A DNA stretch of 64,000 bases from Phorcus lineatus. Its lineage: Eukaryota > Mollusca > Gastropoda > Trochida > Trochidae. The stretch covers positions 8,878,501 to 8,942,500 of the forward strand of contig OV121087.1 of NCBI GenBank assembly GCA_921293015.1, in the 5' to 3' direction. The translations under genes and the position numbers were made by a program. Below, piece after piece: positions 40,215-57,887 of the stretch (the stretch's first letter is position 1; each line of letters begins with the position of its first letter). The notes beneath the pieces were generated by a model. The model worked only from the letters and a program-made list of their open reading frames with translations, did not search any database and was not told where the DNA came from.

Positions 40215-40660
40215 CTCTTTGGTTCGAATAATAATAATAATAAATGCATTTGTAAAGCGCCTAATATCCACCTCAAGATGCTCAGTGGCGCTAATACAGT
40301 GGTAACAGGAAATATATACATCGGTATCTACACGTACACAGATAAAAACAGGTGGGTCTTAAGCTGTGATTTAAATGTATCTTTAGTAGTTGTATTTCTG
40401 AGGTTTTGAGGAAGTGAATTCCACAGTTGTGGCCTGACAAAAGAGAAGGCACGCTCGAAAAGTCGATTAAGTGATTTGGGTTGAGTTAAGAGGGAGTCAC
40501 TGCAGGATCTGAGGCTTCGCTGAGGTGAGTATGGAGAGATGAGTTCTTTGAGATAGGATGGGAAGTCATCATTGTAGAGACAGTCATAAGTTAGAACGAG
40601 GAGTTTGAAAGTAATTCTTGCAGATATTGGAAGCCAGTGGAGTGATCGAAGCACAGGGGT
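40215..40660 (-). mobile_element. CR1/L2-like LINE 3' fragment
   Basis: Minus-strand ORF 40328-40654 starts LHWLPISARITFKLLVLTYD and continues through SYLKELISPYSPQRSLRS and SFVRPQLWNSLPQNLR to LKTHLF. This is the conserved C-terminal module of CR1/L2-like LINE polymerases. It is followed by a 3' UTR with GGCGCTTTACAAATGC-type sequence and a terminal (ATT)n repeat at 40230-40248, the usual CR1-like 3' tail. The body is 5' truncated at about 40660. It lies opposite and just downstream of unknown paralog 1, starting about 45 bases after that ORF. Confidence 0.88.
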
Positions 40661-41900
40661 GAATATATTTTAAGAATATGAACTCATGGGCAAAAGAAAC
40701 TTAAATTGTAAACTAAATTTATAAGAATAGTCAAAATTGAGTTCGACAGTCAAAAACGCATTCATAGGGATACATTTTAAGTTAAAAGTTGTGTTGATAG
40801 CTTCCGCAGTTGAGCACAAGATAGAAACACAAAAGAGAGAGAATGGTATGCTCGTTTAAAAGTAGCAAAAAACAATTCAACTAATATTTCTTACCATATC
40901 ATGCAGCGCAAAAACGTGACAATCTACACTTTCTCGTATGGTAAATAAGCATTATAAGATACCTTATAAGAGCATCGTCTCGAAAACATGTTAAGCAACT
41001 CGACACAACTGGATCTTTTTCTGTCAAATTCACATCCCAGAAATGCATTTCTTTCAAAGATTTTGTAAAGAGTGATGTCTGATTCCAGGTACATGTATCG
41101 CCAAAAACATTTAAAGTATCTTTCAAATAAGAATAGACACAAAAGTATATGGTACCTTTAGACATAAAAGCATATGTTGTTTACATTTTATCATTCGATT
41201 TTGCATTGAAAAGATTGTTATCATTATGTCCCCACTGAGAGAAGGAAAGGTAAACGTCATCAAAGGTCAATTGAAACCGAAGAGTCATTTGAACTTTCAT
41301 CATAGTCTCCTTTTTGGTAGATATCAGCAGACCAAATTCGCAAAACGAGAGCCCGAGTCGTATTAATCTCAGATTTACGAGTCAACCACTTGTATTATCC
41401 TCTTGTCACAAACATGTCAACTACAAAACACATATATACGTTTTGAAAAAAAATCCAACCAAACTTGCAGGACTCGTTTGTGTATAGTAGGTTTTCCACC
41501 CAAAGCCTAATTATCACACCTATTTTAAAAACGTTATTGTGAATATGAAATCGCTTTGTGTGATGCTGGAAGGAAACAAACCTGAACCTTAAGAACACAA
41601 ACTTTGAAAATCTGTTTCGGTGATGAATCACAATTTCGTCTTAATCCACGAAATTGAAAATAACGTTTTATTATACTGTTTAAATTCGGAAAAATAAGAT
41701 ATACTCAAACTTTTATTCAAATAATCAACAGATTGGGTTGAGACAGTGTCATTGTTTGCAAGCCATTATCATTCCCTCCTGAGGTACATCAACAACGTCT
41801 TTTGACGTCAATTGACTGCGACTGTTGACCGACAGAGGGAGTTGTGCCACCATTAGACAGGTGCCTCTTGGTCCGCTACCTTTCCAATTCTAGCGTTAAA
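40661..41900. other. Non-coding interval between the unknown paralogs
   Basis: No gene or named repeat recognised. About 41195-41900 could hold the upstream control region of paralog 2. 42006-43014 would be its leader intron if the TATA model is right. Confidence 0.4.
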
Positions 41901-41916
41901 GTCCTCCAGTGACCTT

Positions 41917-41924
41917 TATAAATA
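41917..41924 (+). promoter_or_regulatory. Possible TATA box and leader exon for unknown paralog 2
   Basis: TATAAATA is followed about 80 bases later by a strong donor (ATC then GTAAGA at 42006). That would give a short non-coding exon ending at 42005, spliced to the acceptor at 43489 just before the paralog 2 ATG. Spacing and signals fit, but no direct evidence links them. Confidence 0.25.
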
Positions 41925-43025
41925 CGGGAAGAAACCACTAGAGAACAGTAATGGATTGACGTCAACGTCACAACTCGTCTCACATAAAAGATTGACTATC
42001 AAATCGTAAGAAAAGTGGGAATTAATTCTTAAAGAGATTTCAACCAACTCCTTGCTCAAGAGATGCAAAGCAAGTGTTGCTGGAAGTGTAGCTGTACAGA
42101 GTAGCGACGATGACGCTACCCTTTGGACTTTTACAGACTCAACATCAAAGTCGTTTTGGGTAACTCTTTGTCCAAAGACGTGTGATTTTTCATCTTTTTA
42201 AACCTGAAATCATGTGTTATATTGTTCTCGTGGTTAATCAATACATCCTTTGAATAGTAACTTGTTCAAGACATTTTTTTCTGAATATTGTAACCAAATA
42301 TAACCGACGAACACACTCCTTAGAATTATCACTATCATTCCTTTTTTTCCAATTTTATTACAATGAATCTTCAAAATTCAGGGTGATTGGTAGTTGTTTG
42401 AATTGTCGTTAGAATGGTCCGCCGGTATTAGAGTGACGCCTTGAGTAGCTGTTCTGTTATGACATTTGTATATCTATGTTACTGCTCAATTGGTACTAGA
42501 TACGTCTAAGTTCTATATTTGGCTTACATCAAGTGAAATGATCAATTAAAGCGTTTAAGCGTTATCATTATTGTAAAGCTTGACGAAGGCTGAAGCTAAA
42601 CCAGACCCTTTTGATTTACGTACACATTTTAAATGCACTGGGGTCATGAAACATCCATGATACGATGTAGACAACGTTTCTAACTTTTGGTATTATAGTG
42701 TTCTCAATGAAGTGTTGCTAGGCGCCTCAACTATCATTGTAAAACAATGAACAACTTAAAAGAGATGTAAGGAAAGTAACATTATGAAATCTTGACTTTT
42801 GATCCCCACCGACATTATATTTCTGACTGTAGCGCAAAAGTTGCTTTGTCCAACCAAATTTGTTTTGTATTTAAGTGTTAAAGGGATTGGTTGGTTAATA
42901 ACTTTACCTCGAATTTTGCATTGCTGCATAAAGGATATGTTTATTTGTGATATGTTTTCTACCGATGAGTTGTGTACTATAAGTAACTGAAGATGCTGAC
43001 AGATTAGCAAGAAATCGATCCAAAC

Positions 43026-43342
43026 GTGAGGTGAAGTGAGGTGAGGTGAGTTGGTGTTTAACGTCGCTTTCAAGATTATTTCACTTCTATCGCGGCTGCT
43101 AGTATTATTGCAGGGAGAAAGCCCGCAACACCATTGTGGCTATGCATTGCGGTGAAACCTTCGAGCATCGGCTGGAACTAGCGAACCATGGGTAGTACTG
43201 CGCTGATTTTCAATGTAGCATTGCACCCAAACCTGACTGCGTGTAGAACTACTGCAGACAAAGTTGCCGAGTCCCTGGCGGGATTCGAACCACGGACTTC
43301 CTGATCCGAAGCCGAACGCGCTAACCACTGCGCTATCCCACC
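43026..43342 (-). mobile_element. tRNA-Arg-derived SINE, copy 1
   Basis: The minus strand begins with a tRNA-like head near 43342: A box TAGCGCAGTGG and B box GGTTCGAATCCC, with an anticodon-loop CTTCGGA like tRNA-Arg(TCG). It ends in a GTGAG-rich tail at 43026. It is flanked by a 13-base target duplication with two mismatches (TCGATCCAAACGT at 43015, TCGATCTAAATGT at 43346). It shares its whole length with copies at 48257-48570 and 63333-63658. It would lie in the putative 5' UTR intron of unknown paralog 2. Confidence 0.88.
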
Positions 43343-43501
43343 TCCTCGATCTAAATGTCGCATGTTTTCTAAACAACATCAATTGACGTGTATTGGTAAA
43401 AGCGTGTGACCAACACATATTTTTTGCACAAAGAACTTAAGATATTATTCTAAATTTAAAAGTCGCTAATGAGAAAAGGTAATTTCAGATTCAACATTAG
43501 A

Positions 43502-44035
43502 ATGGGAGGAAGAGCTAGAATCACCCAGAACCCATTTTCAAGGGACATGCATGCAATTGGACCAGCTACAAGTGTCCAGATCGCTATTATTGGTTCAAGA
43601 AAACTTAGAAGGGCACAGATACTCCTTAACTTCTTCAAAGGAACACGTGAAGGTCAGAAGGTTATAACAAGCCTTCTCTTATCACAGAAAGCCAAGTTGG
43701 TTTTGAAGCTTCTTGACAGTGATGCGTGCCACCCGTTTCACGAAGAGGAAATCAGTGATTGTGATATATTCATAATTGTACAGGAGAAGAACGACCATAA
43801 GCAGGACCCAATGGCGTACATTAGGGAAATTCAGAGGAAGAAAGACGGGTTCCAATCTCAAGTGTTTACCGTGTGTAATCCAAAGTATAATCACAACATC
43901 GAGGAGGTGTATCCAGTACTGAAAGGCGTCCAGTACTCCCTCAGCAAATACTACGACAAGATCAGGGTCCATGCTGTTTCTTCAGACTATTCTCTATCTT
44001 CTCATTTCCTCGATGAATTTTGCAATGACAAGTAA
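43502..44035 (+). CDS. Unrecognised protein family, paralog 2 (177 aa)
   Basis: Second member of the unknown family, the same length as paralog 1 and aligning to it without gaps. An in-frame ATG exists at 43469, but I prefer 43502. It aligns with the paralog 1 ATG, leaves the same 26 residues before IAIIGSRK, and the sequence between the two ATGs contains a good acceptor (TTTCAG ending at 43489) suggesting a 5' UTR intron. Shared blocks: RRAQIL, NFFKGT, PFHEE, EKNDHKQDPMAY, EVYPVLKGV, HAVSSDYSLS, HFLDEF. The donor-like GTAAGT at 44032-44037 is at exactly the same codon position as in paralog 1. If it is used with the acceptor at 44191-44192, the protein would end four residues later (KGIL). 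Function is unknown. Tandem arrangement on the same strand, 3.9 kb apart, implies local gene duplication. Confidence 0.75.
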   Translation: MGGRARITQNPFSRDMHAIGPATSVQIAIIGSRKLRRAQILLNFFKGTREGQKVITSLLLSQKAKLVLKLLDSDACHPFHEEEISDCDIFIIVQEKNDHKQDPMAYIREIQRKKDGFQSQVFTVCNPKYNHNIEEVYPVLKGVQYSLSKYYDKIRVHAVSSDYSLSSHFLDEFCNDK

Positions 44036-44529
44036 GTTTATTCTTCCTATTGTTTGCCTCAACTTAGATTCCTTTTGTCACATAGGCTACTCGATCGGAT
44101 CGCATCCTGCTCCGTTCGGGTCTTGTCAGGTAAACTCCACACAATCAGCGAGTAGAAAAGAAACCTATCTAATTCTATATGTGTTATTTTAGGGGCATCT
44201 TATAATGGAAGGAGAAAATCACAGAAATGGCCACATGACACAATCCGTAAGGAGCAGTTTCTAGATATTGAATGGAAAGGTTTTGTCAGACGTTAGGTCT
44301 TCCTGCATGTTTCATAGTTGTACCCCGCTAATCGTATCTCTGCTACAAAGAGATCATGTCGTCCTTCATTCCGTCCGATCAATATTCTAAACATTTGTAA
44401 AGTGTTGTAATTTTGTTACCCACAAAATTCTCTTAAGTCCAAACCCATTTACAACTTGAAAGAACTTCAAGTTTGTACGTATCAATGGAAACGTGATTTT
44501 TGTACTTATAAGTAGTTCCATGGCGTGCA

Positions 44530-44881
44530 ATGGTGACTTGTTTTCTATGAGATTACTCCTTATGACACCCTTGATCAAGTTCATCATGAATGTTTGAATG
44601 AACTTGGTGCAAATGACAGGTTCGATTCTCCAATTAGGACATATTTTCTCGGCAACTGTTACATCTTGAGGATTCACATTTTCGTTATGGATACCCCTGA
44701 TCATACTCTTGATCAAGATCGATATCCGAAGTATCATATTTGGCGGAGTGATGGCCTCTTAATGTTTTATTGTATTTTGTCAAATGCTCCAGTTGGGATA
44801 GGTGCCTTGGGAAACTATTTAATCTTGATTAATGAAATTTTGGTTATTGGTACTGCTGATGATATTCGTGATCGAGTGTGA
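44530..44881 (+). pseudogene. Possible relic of a Ras-like small GTPase
   Basis: An open frame without an ATG reads NDRFDSPIRTYFLGN, then FVMDTPDH, then YHIWRSDGLLMFYCI. The order and spacing recall Ras proteins (switch I YDPTI, then LDTAGQE, then a GDGFLLVYSI strand). The P-loop (GxxxxGKS) and the NKxD box are not seen. This is resemblance by eye only, and it could be chance. Confidence 0.25.
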
Positions 44882-47022
44882 AAGCCGATTTCGAAATATT
44901 TACATTGACTTAGTTATTTTTTGAGAACGTCTTAAATTAGAACTTGAATCTCCTGCTTCATGTACGTATGATACACCCTGGGCTCTATTCGAAGATACCT
45001 ATCGTCGTATGGATGACCGCTGGTAATTAATTGTTATATCTAACGTGTTATTATATTCAGACAAATAGAATAATCCTTTTACAATGAGTATGAAGCATGT
45101 ATCATGTCCAAACGGGTACAATATAAAAATGACAAAAAAACGATAAGAGCATTTCATTTGGTGGTTATATATGTATATCAATAAAGGCATTAGTAAATGT
45201 ATATCAATAATATCAGAAATGCGGTTATAGTATTGTCAATCTAAGAAAGAACTTCAAACTATACTTTTATGTTTCAAACTTAAAATATATTAAATAAATA
45301 ATAGGCACAAATATTTATAGAATTTTTTTTATCCGGGTTCTAATTTACTCTCTATCCAGCAGTTATAACGGTTGATCGTCAATCGGTCTTCAGGAACATG
45401 TAAACATCGTATCACAAAACCTCAAACAAAACCAGGTGTAACAAAAGTACTATGAAGGCACGACTACCCGATGAAATGAAAACGAACATTCTGTTCATTA
45501 GCATTAAATAATCTTAAGAGTAATATACATAGGATCAATCGAGTAGATCAGTTTTTTGTACCGACAGTGCTGACAGTTGTTTTTATAAGGGGTTCGATTC
45601 ATGTTGAGGACAAAATCTGAATTACAAGAATTTGTACTATGCTGTAAATGAGATAAAGGAGGCAACAATACCATTATAAATCAACAGGTTTATATTGATT
45701 GAAGACACTAGCTAAATAATGTGACATAGAATCACAAAGTATTACAAAAGGCCTTTCACTCACTCAGCAGATGTTAGAACATGGAAAGGTTTTCTGCACC
45801 AAGGTCAAGGTCATGTATCAAATATTCTCACCTCAATGCTTATTCGTTTGACAAATGATATTAGTTGTAATGTTAGTATCAAATGCCTATAATTGACCAA
45901 GGAAGGACCACGTAATATGATTACTATGCGGGTGTCAAGGTCACTTACGATATAACTTAATCGTTTGTATCAAAGGGTTATCACTTACGAAAAAAAATGG
46001 TAGCCAAGTTAATCGGGGATATATATAAGTCCTAATAACTAACATTTCACCCTTTGCTGTCAGATATCAGATGGAGGTTTTTTCAAGCTGTACAACCGAT
46101 TCTTACAATAATTGATATAACAAAAGGAGTTTAGCTTTAAGACATTAAGTTTTTTTTATGATTGATGGCAGGTCAACTGGATAATCATAAGTATAAGCAT
46201 AACTGTATGGACAGAAATCTAAAGTAAGTGCAAATGCTCTAATATGCCCCAAAAAGCCAATATAATAGTGTGTGTTATAGCGCCTTTAAGGTCAGGCGAC
46301 TTTATGTATATAGTCAATTTAAGGAAAGATAAACTACAACAACTGCGAAAACGCCTCAAACTGGCCGATTAAATATAATCACCATGGTCACAGTTAGCTC
46401 TCAGTCTCAATAACAGTACGCATGAACATAATTAATAGCTACATTGAGCGAAGAAACTTATCTTAGACTAAACAGAAACGTTACTTAATTGTTTTTCTTC
46501 ATTTTCCCCCGTCAAATCCCATTTGAAACCAGCAATTTGACCTTTTTGATGAAGACAAAATTTTACAACAAAAGAATTACATTTTGTGTATGTAATTACC
46601 AGGATTCGATTTACACGTACTTCTTTAATGTTTTTTCCCTAAATTTACTCTCGATACCAAGACGATATTGACGTTTAAATAAATATAGCAATTATTCTCG
46701 TTGAATTCGTCCACATTTTGACGACATTATTCTCCCTCATTAACTTTTGTCTCAGTTTAGTCTTTTTCCACAGTACCAATGTAACGTGATACGTATTTTG
46801 AGGCTATTGTCTCATGACATGCAATAAACATATCTTGAACTGTCTAACATTGTTAGAGTATCCTTGTTGTTGCAGAGACAGAGGGGTTTCTGAGGGAATG
46901 TCTCTGCCTTTCACAAGTTGGTCGTCTGACGGCGACGCATCCTGATAACGCGTACATTGAGGCAGGAAAGGTTCTAGCGACTAGGTCGAGTGAACCTCCA
47001 CTTCCAACGTACGGCTCCCTCC
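44882..47022. other. Non-coding interval
   Basis: AT-rich, with no supportable gene, RNA or named repeat. Confidence 0.5.
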
Positions 47023-47272
47023 TTTCTGTCTATCTCTCTGCCCCTCTCTCTCTCTCTGTCTTTCTTTCTCTCTCTCCCTCTCTCTCTGTGTATATCTCTC
47101 TGCTCTCTCTGCCTCTCTCTCTTTCTCTCTCTGCCTCTCTCCCTTTGCCTATCTCTCTGCCTCTCTCCCTTTGCCTCTCTCTCTGTCTATCTCTCTGCCT
47201 CTCTCTGTCTCTCTATATCTCTCTGCCCCCCCTCTCTCTCTGCCTCTCTCTCTTTCTCTCTCTCGTGTTCTG
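47023..47272. repeat. CT-rich low-complexity tract
   Basis: About 250 bases of CTCT/TCTG pyrimidine repeats on the plus strand. The apparent serine-leucine-rich ORFs across it come only from the repeat. Confidence 0.95.
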
Positions 47273-47689
47273 TCTATGCCTACCTTAATATGTTTCTATA
47301 TACCTCTGTCAGTCTAACTTAATCGGCTCTGTTTGTCTCATTACCTCTGTTTGTCACTCTGTTTATATATACAAGCGCTCTGCGCGTGTCAGGTGAAAGT
47401 CATCCTTGCAAGGTGACCTGAGGCTTATCAAATTCAAGTTGACACCTGTCATTTCTAGGTGTTATTAAATGTCTGAAAACCTTTGTCTAGACGACGAATT
47501 GGAAAAATGGCATGATTGGTATGCACAGAACGTAATACAGTTGTAGGAGACATATGCCAGTGCGATTGCAGCGGTGAAACTAACGCAGTTGGAATATCCG
47601 GTAATAGATGCAGGTTTATTATTCGGATGGAATTCGGTTTCTGTAACACGGGACATCCCGGTAGCCGAATCCAGACACTCTACCTTTGC

Positions 47690-47885
47690 CGGGAAAAAAA
47701 CCCTGATCAGAGTCCCATTGAACATTTATGGGACACCTTAGACCGTTAGGTCTCCGGTTCGCATAATGGTCAAGAACTGGCACATACCCTAACAGAGAAA
47801 TAACATTATAGTTCACAAGTGAAAAATATGAAGATATATGAGCGGGCGTTTTCAACTTGCATCCATGAGAGTGGTGGCTTGAACT
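47690..47885 (+). pseudogene. Tc1-like transposase C-terminal relic
   Basis: The frame ending at 47749 reads NPDQSPIEHLWDTLDR, the signature around the last catalytic residue of Tc1-type transposases (usually PDLNPIEHLWD). Downstream the reading HTLTEK and STCIHESGG resembles the usual C-terminal tail. Stops interrupt it. Sequence from about 47470 may belong to the same element but I cannot match it. Confidence 0.6.
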
Positions 47886-48256
47886 GGGTTTTAAATGTTT
47901 TATAAAATTCACGATTAAAGTATTGTAGATGAAATACAAAGTGTTTAATTTATGTTGTCATGTATCAAAATTAAGAGTTGACTGTTGTAAAAATAAAGGT
48001 TTTATATTTTGAAGATATGTTTGCGGCAACCAAAGTTCACAACTTCTTTAAAGAGATAAAAATGAGATGTGACAACATGTGGGAAATCCATGGTTTGAAT
48101 ATATTATAGTTACTTTCTTGTCAAAGGTAGACCGCTACCATATCTACTTAATATATTCTTCTTTTAGATTTGAGAGAAATATGTGTTAATGTTCTGTTTT
48201 ATTATGGTATATTAAATCAATGCAACGTTTTTAAAAGAAGATATGACATACCGGAC

Positions 48257-48570
48257 GCGGGATAGCGCAGTGGTTATCGCGTTCGGCTTCGGATCAGAAG
48301 GTCCGTGGTTCGAATCCCGCCAGGGCTCGGCAACTTTGCAACTTCTGCAGTAGAGAACTGTTCTACACGCAGTCAGGTTTGGGTGCAATGCTACACTGAA
48401 AATCAGCGCAGTACTACCCATGGTTCGCTAGTTCCTGCCGATGCTCGAAGGTTTCACCGCAATGCATAGCCACAATGGTGTTGCGGGCTTTCTCACTGCA
48501 ATAAGACTAGCAGCCGCGATATAAGTGAAATAATCTGGAAAGCGGCGTTAAACACCAACTCACCTCACCT
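48257..48570 (+). mobile_element. tRNA-Arg-derived SINE, copy 2
   Basis: Same family as the copy at 43026-43342 but on the plus strand. The head GCGGGATAGCGCAGTGG and B box GGTTCGAATCCC are near-intact; the body carries the shared block TTTCACCGCAATGCATAGCC. It ends in CACCAACTCACCTCACCT. No clear target duplication seen. Confidence 0.87.
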
Positions 48571-49710
48571 ATTATGTTAATATTTATCACAACGTACTCA
48601 GTGTGGTGCGAATGTTGATTATTGTTTAACATTTGAGTTTAATGTAATTATTTAAAACAACTGCAAAGCTTGTCTCTCATATGTATTTTTATGAAGATTA
48701 TTTAGGGTTTTTAAAAATCAAATTTAAAAACTAAACAAAGTGGTACAAGGTATACGGATAAAGGAAAAAGAACCTAATCATATATTGTAATTTATATCCC
48801 TGTTGTTGTTTTTTTAAAAATCATTTTATTTACCATTCTTTTTTATTCGGGAAAATGCTAGAGGGTGTTTTTTGGTCATAGTTAACCATCATGTAAGTAA
48901 ATTTTAGTTTTTGATTCCCCTCAACTGATTAACAGTACGCTAAGAAAATGCTGTATCATACTATTGATTTTCTTACGTAACATTTTATTTTCAAACGAAC
49001 AAATCCCAGATGAATTAAATTGTATGGATTATGTAAACAGAGTTTTACTTATGTTAAGTACTTGTTTGCCTTGAACCAGCTTTGTAAATTCTTTCTTTCA
49101 CTTTCAATGTTAATTCTTTGAAGCGAAATATATATCACTAATTCAATTTGAAGCATAATAAAAGAAATACATATTAACGATAGGAAAAAAATGTTTTAAG
49201 TTGCTGGCAAAACATGTAAATTTAAAATGCCACTTGTAGTTATCCAGCTAAATTTTCTTACGGGAAATTGAAGTGCAAAGTCCGAAATCTGAAAGCAGAA
49301 CCTTACCACTACAGCTGCTGAACAAATGTTTCTTTCTTTATGTTAGAAGTCCTATGTAAAATCTTTTTTTTCAAAATTGAGATAGTCACAATTACTTAGC
49401 TATAAACAAGACAGTAAAACGTTTCGATTACGAGGGAATCATTTTGACACAACATTGACAAGGGACAGACATGTGGAATGGGAATAATTCCGTTACACAT
49501 CGGGTCAAAAATAGACAATTGAAATCTTGTTATTTTGGCAAAGAATTATTAAATATACAACGCTGGGTAACACTATGATATGTCTTGCGTATTCTACAAA
49601 GAATACTAAACAAGAAAATTCCATAAGATCAACTAAACAAACGTAACTATTTGATGAATGGTGTTTGGATAAGTCGTTCACTCACTAACATCGTACGTGT
49701 TGCTACATCC

Positions 49711-49869
49711 TGCTACATCAGCCAATGAAATGACTCGCATTCAGCAATAGTCATATTTTTTAAATTCCAATTTCCTGAAATTCCGATTCCTGCTACATCA
49801 GCCAATGAAATGACTCGCATTCAGCAATAGTCATATTTTTTAAATTCCAATTTCCTGAAATTCCGATTC
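49711..49869. repeat. 80-base perfect tandem duplication
   Basis: TGCTACATCAGCCAATGAAA begins at 49711 and at 49791, and the two 80-base units show no difference I can see, so the duplication is recent. The interval 48571-49710 holds no gene I can recognise. Confidence 0.95.
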
Positions 49870-50187
49870 ATATATTCCATTTCCAATCTCTGAGGAAAAA
49901 ATCAGTACAATCACATTGAACTAGTGCATGGGAACAAACATGGCTTTTGTTTAAGCTGTTGATCACTTCTAATGAATGTTGCAGCGAAAAATGAAAATGA
50001 GTGTTTTCGAAATTCTGACCCCTGGTCACTAATGACCTGCCAAAATTGCTATAGTTAACTGTTAAATATGATATACGATTACATTTAAGAAAATGGATCT
50101 TCTCTTCTGTTTTGAAAATTCAACATTCTCCTTTTCTTTTTCGTAATGCTATGATGTCTCAAAGACATCCCAAATTACATAAAAAAA
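49831..50187. repeat. Direct repeat, copy 1 (about 350 bases)
   Basis: Matches 51457-51808 closely: TTCCTGAAATTCCGATT, GTGCATGGGAACAAACATGG, TTCTAATGAATGTTGCAG and GCTATGATGTCTCA occur in order in both. Its first 38 bases overlap the 80-base duplication. It lies beyond the SDR 3' end. Confidence 0.88.
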
Positions 50188-50419
50188 GCATTTAATCTCA
50201 ATGTTTAAAAATATTAGTCACAAATGAATATCATAAATCATTTGCGTCAGTTATGCGCACATGGACAGTTTAACTGGTAATTAAGGCTCAGCTTTTTATG
50301 ACGTCAGCTTTTGAATATAGCTATCTACTTACAACATCGTATTAAAATGTATATAACTGTAAAGATGTCTTATAGACAACGATAGAAACTATATTGTGTT
50401 TATCACAACGGTATACTAG

Positions 50420-50425
50420 TTTATT
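50420..50425 (-). terminator. Candidate polyadenylation signal of the SDR gene
   Basis: Read on the minus strand this is AATAAA, about 180 bases after the SDR stop. If used, the broken exon 9 copy at 50496-50575 lies inside the 3' UTR. Confidence 0.35.
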
Positions 50426-50495
50426 ATTGATAAAACCCAGAGCTATATGACATGAAAATATTCAAATACGACTATGTTTAAGGATTAGCATACAG

Positions 50496-50575
50496 AAGTC
50501 CAAAAACGAAGCGAAGTCTGAAGCAATAGACGCAGCTACTTCAATATCTCTTCTGAGTTCACTGCTGTTCATAGG
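50496..50575 (-). pseudogene. Partial duplicate of the SDR last exon
   Basis: On the minus strand this reads a peptide close to the central part of SDR exon 9: IEVAASIASDFASF against [15 protein letters not shown] in the real exon. The match covers about 60 bases and then breaks down; the preceding glycine-rich turn and the following GELLFTDGG are lost. There is no clear splice acceptor. It is best read as an exon fragment left by a local tandem duplication. It lies between the SDR stop and the candidate poly(A) signal, so it may be transcribed as 3' UTR. Confidence 0.7.
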
Positions 50576-50605
50576 CAAGAAAGTAAAGTAATGTTCACAG
50601 TGTGA

Positions 50606-57267
<6,662 letters not shown>

Positions 57268-57887
57268 ACCGACGAATCTCTCCCTTTAAATGTAGCTGGC
57301 TTCCTCTCTGTGCCCTTTCCCTTCAGCTAGTGGGGAGCTTTCAACAATCAGTCGCCGGATTGAGAGTATAATGTCAAAAATTTCAATAAAAGGAGATTTA
57401 TTCAATGTGAACCAGTGTTGAATATGGTTGCATTGGAAGACCAAGTTATTTCCATTTGGACAACAAACAGAGAGTAAAAAGATCTAGAGTTTTCTGTTTG
57501 ACCAAGATCGTTTTCATGTATGTAGAATTTAACAATAGGAGGAGAGGTCATGAACCAGTTAACTGTAGGTCAGGGCAGTTGGTTCAAGTTTACTAAAGAC
57601 CACTCTGCTTTGGTGTTAAACGATTTCCAACCCAGTGACGGTTTTCAAAAGAGAATTAAAAAATAGGTTGACTCTTTTGAAAGTTTAATAATTTCTTGAC
57701 CCCGTTTCACACAAAAATCGTAACTTAGTTAGATCTACGTTTTGGATGCGTTTCACAAAACTTTTTAAAAAAAAACTTAGTATAGTGATATTACACGTAA
57801 GTCTACGAGTGCTTATAGGTGGTCGGAAATACTTACGTGCGAAATAAAGATTACTTCCGGTCAATCATCCGAGTACCTGCGTTAAAA
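57268..57887. other. Interval between SDR start and HARBI1 relic
   Basis: SDR upstream region; no TATA box seen on the minus strand. CCCGTTTCACACAAAAATCG near 57700 and GTTTCACAAAAC near 57750 look like Harbinger terminal sequence, but no matching right end was found. Confidence 0.35.

Noticed and set aside
43140..43418. Minus-strand ORFs over the SINE (one reading GIAQWLARS)
   Set aside because: They are the chance translation of the tRNA-like head and SINE body; the same peptide type appears wherever such heads are translated.
46990..47322. Serine-leucine-rich ORFs
   Set aside because: Produced entirely by the CT-rich repeat; all frames are open for the same reason.
48257..48325. A functional tRNA-Arg(TCG) gene
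   Set aside because: A and B boxes and anticodon loop are present, but the anticodon stem has mismatches and the sequence continues into a shared SINE body in all three copies.
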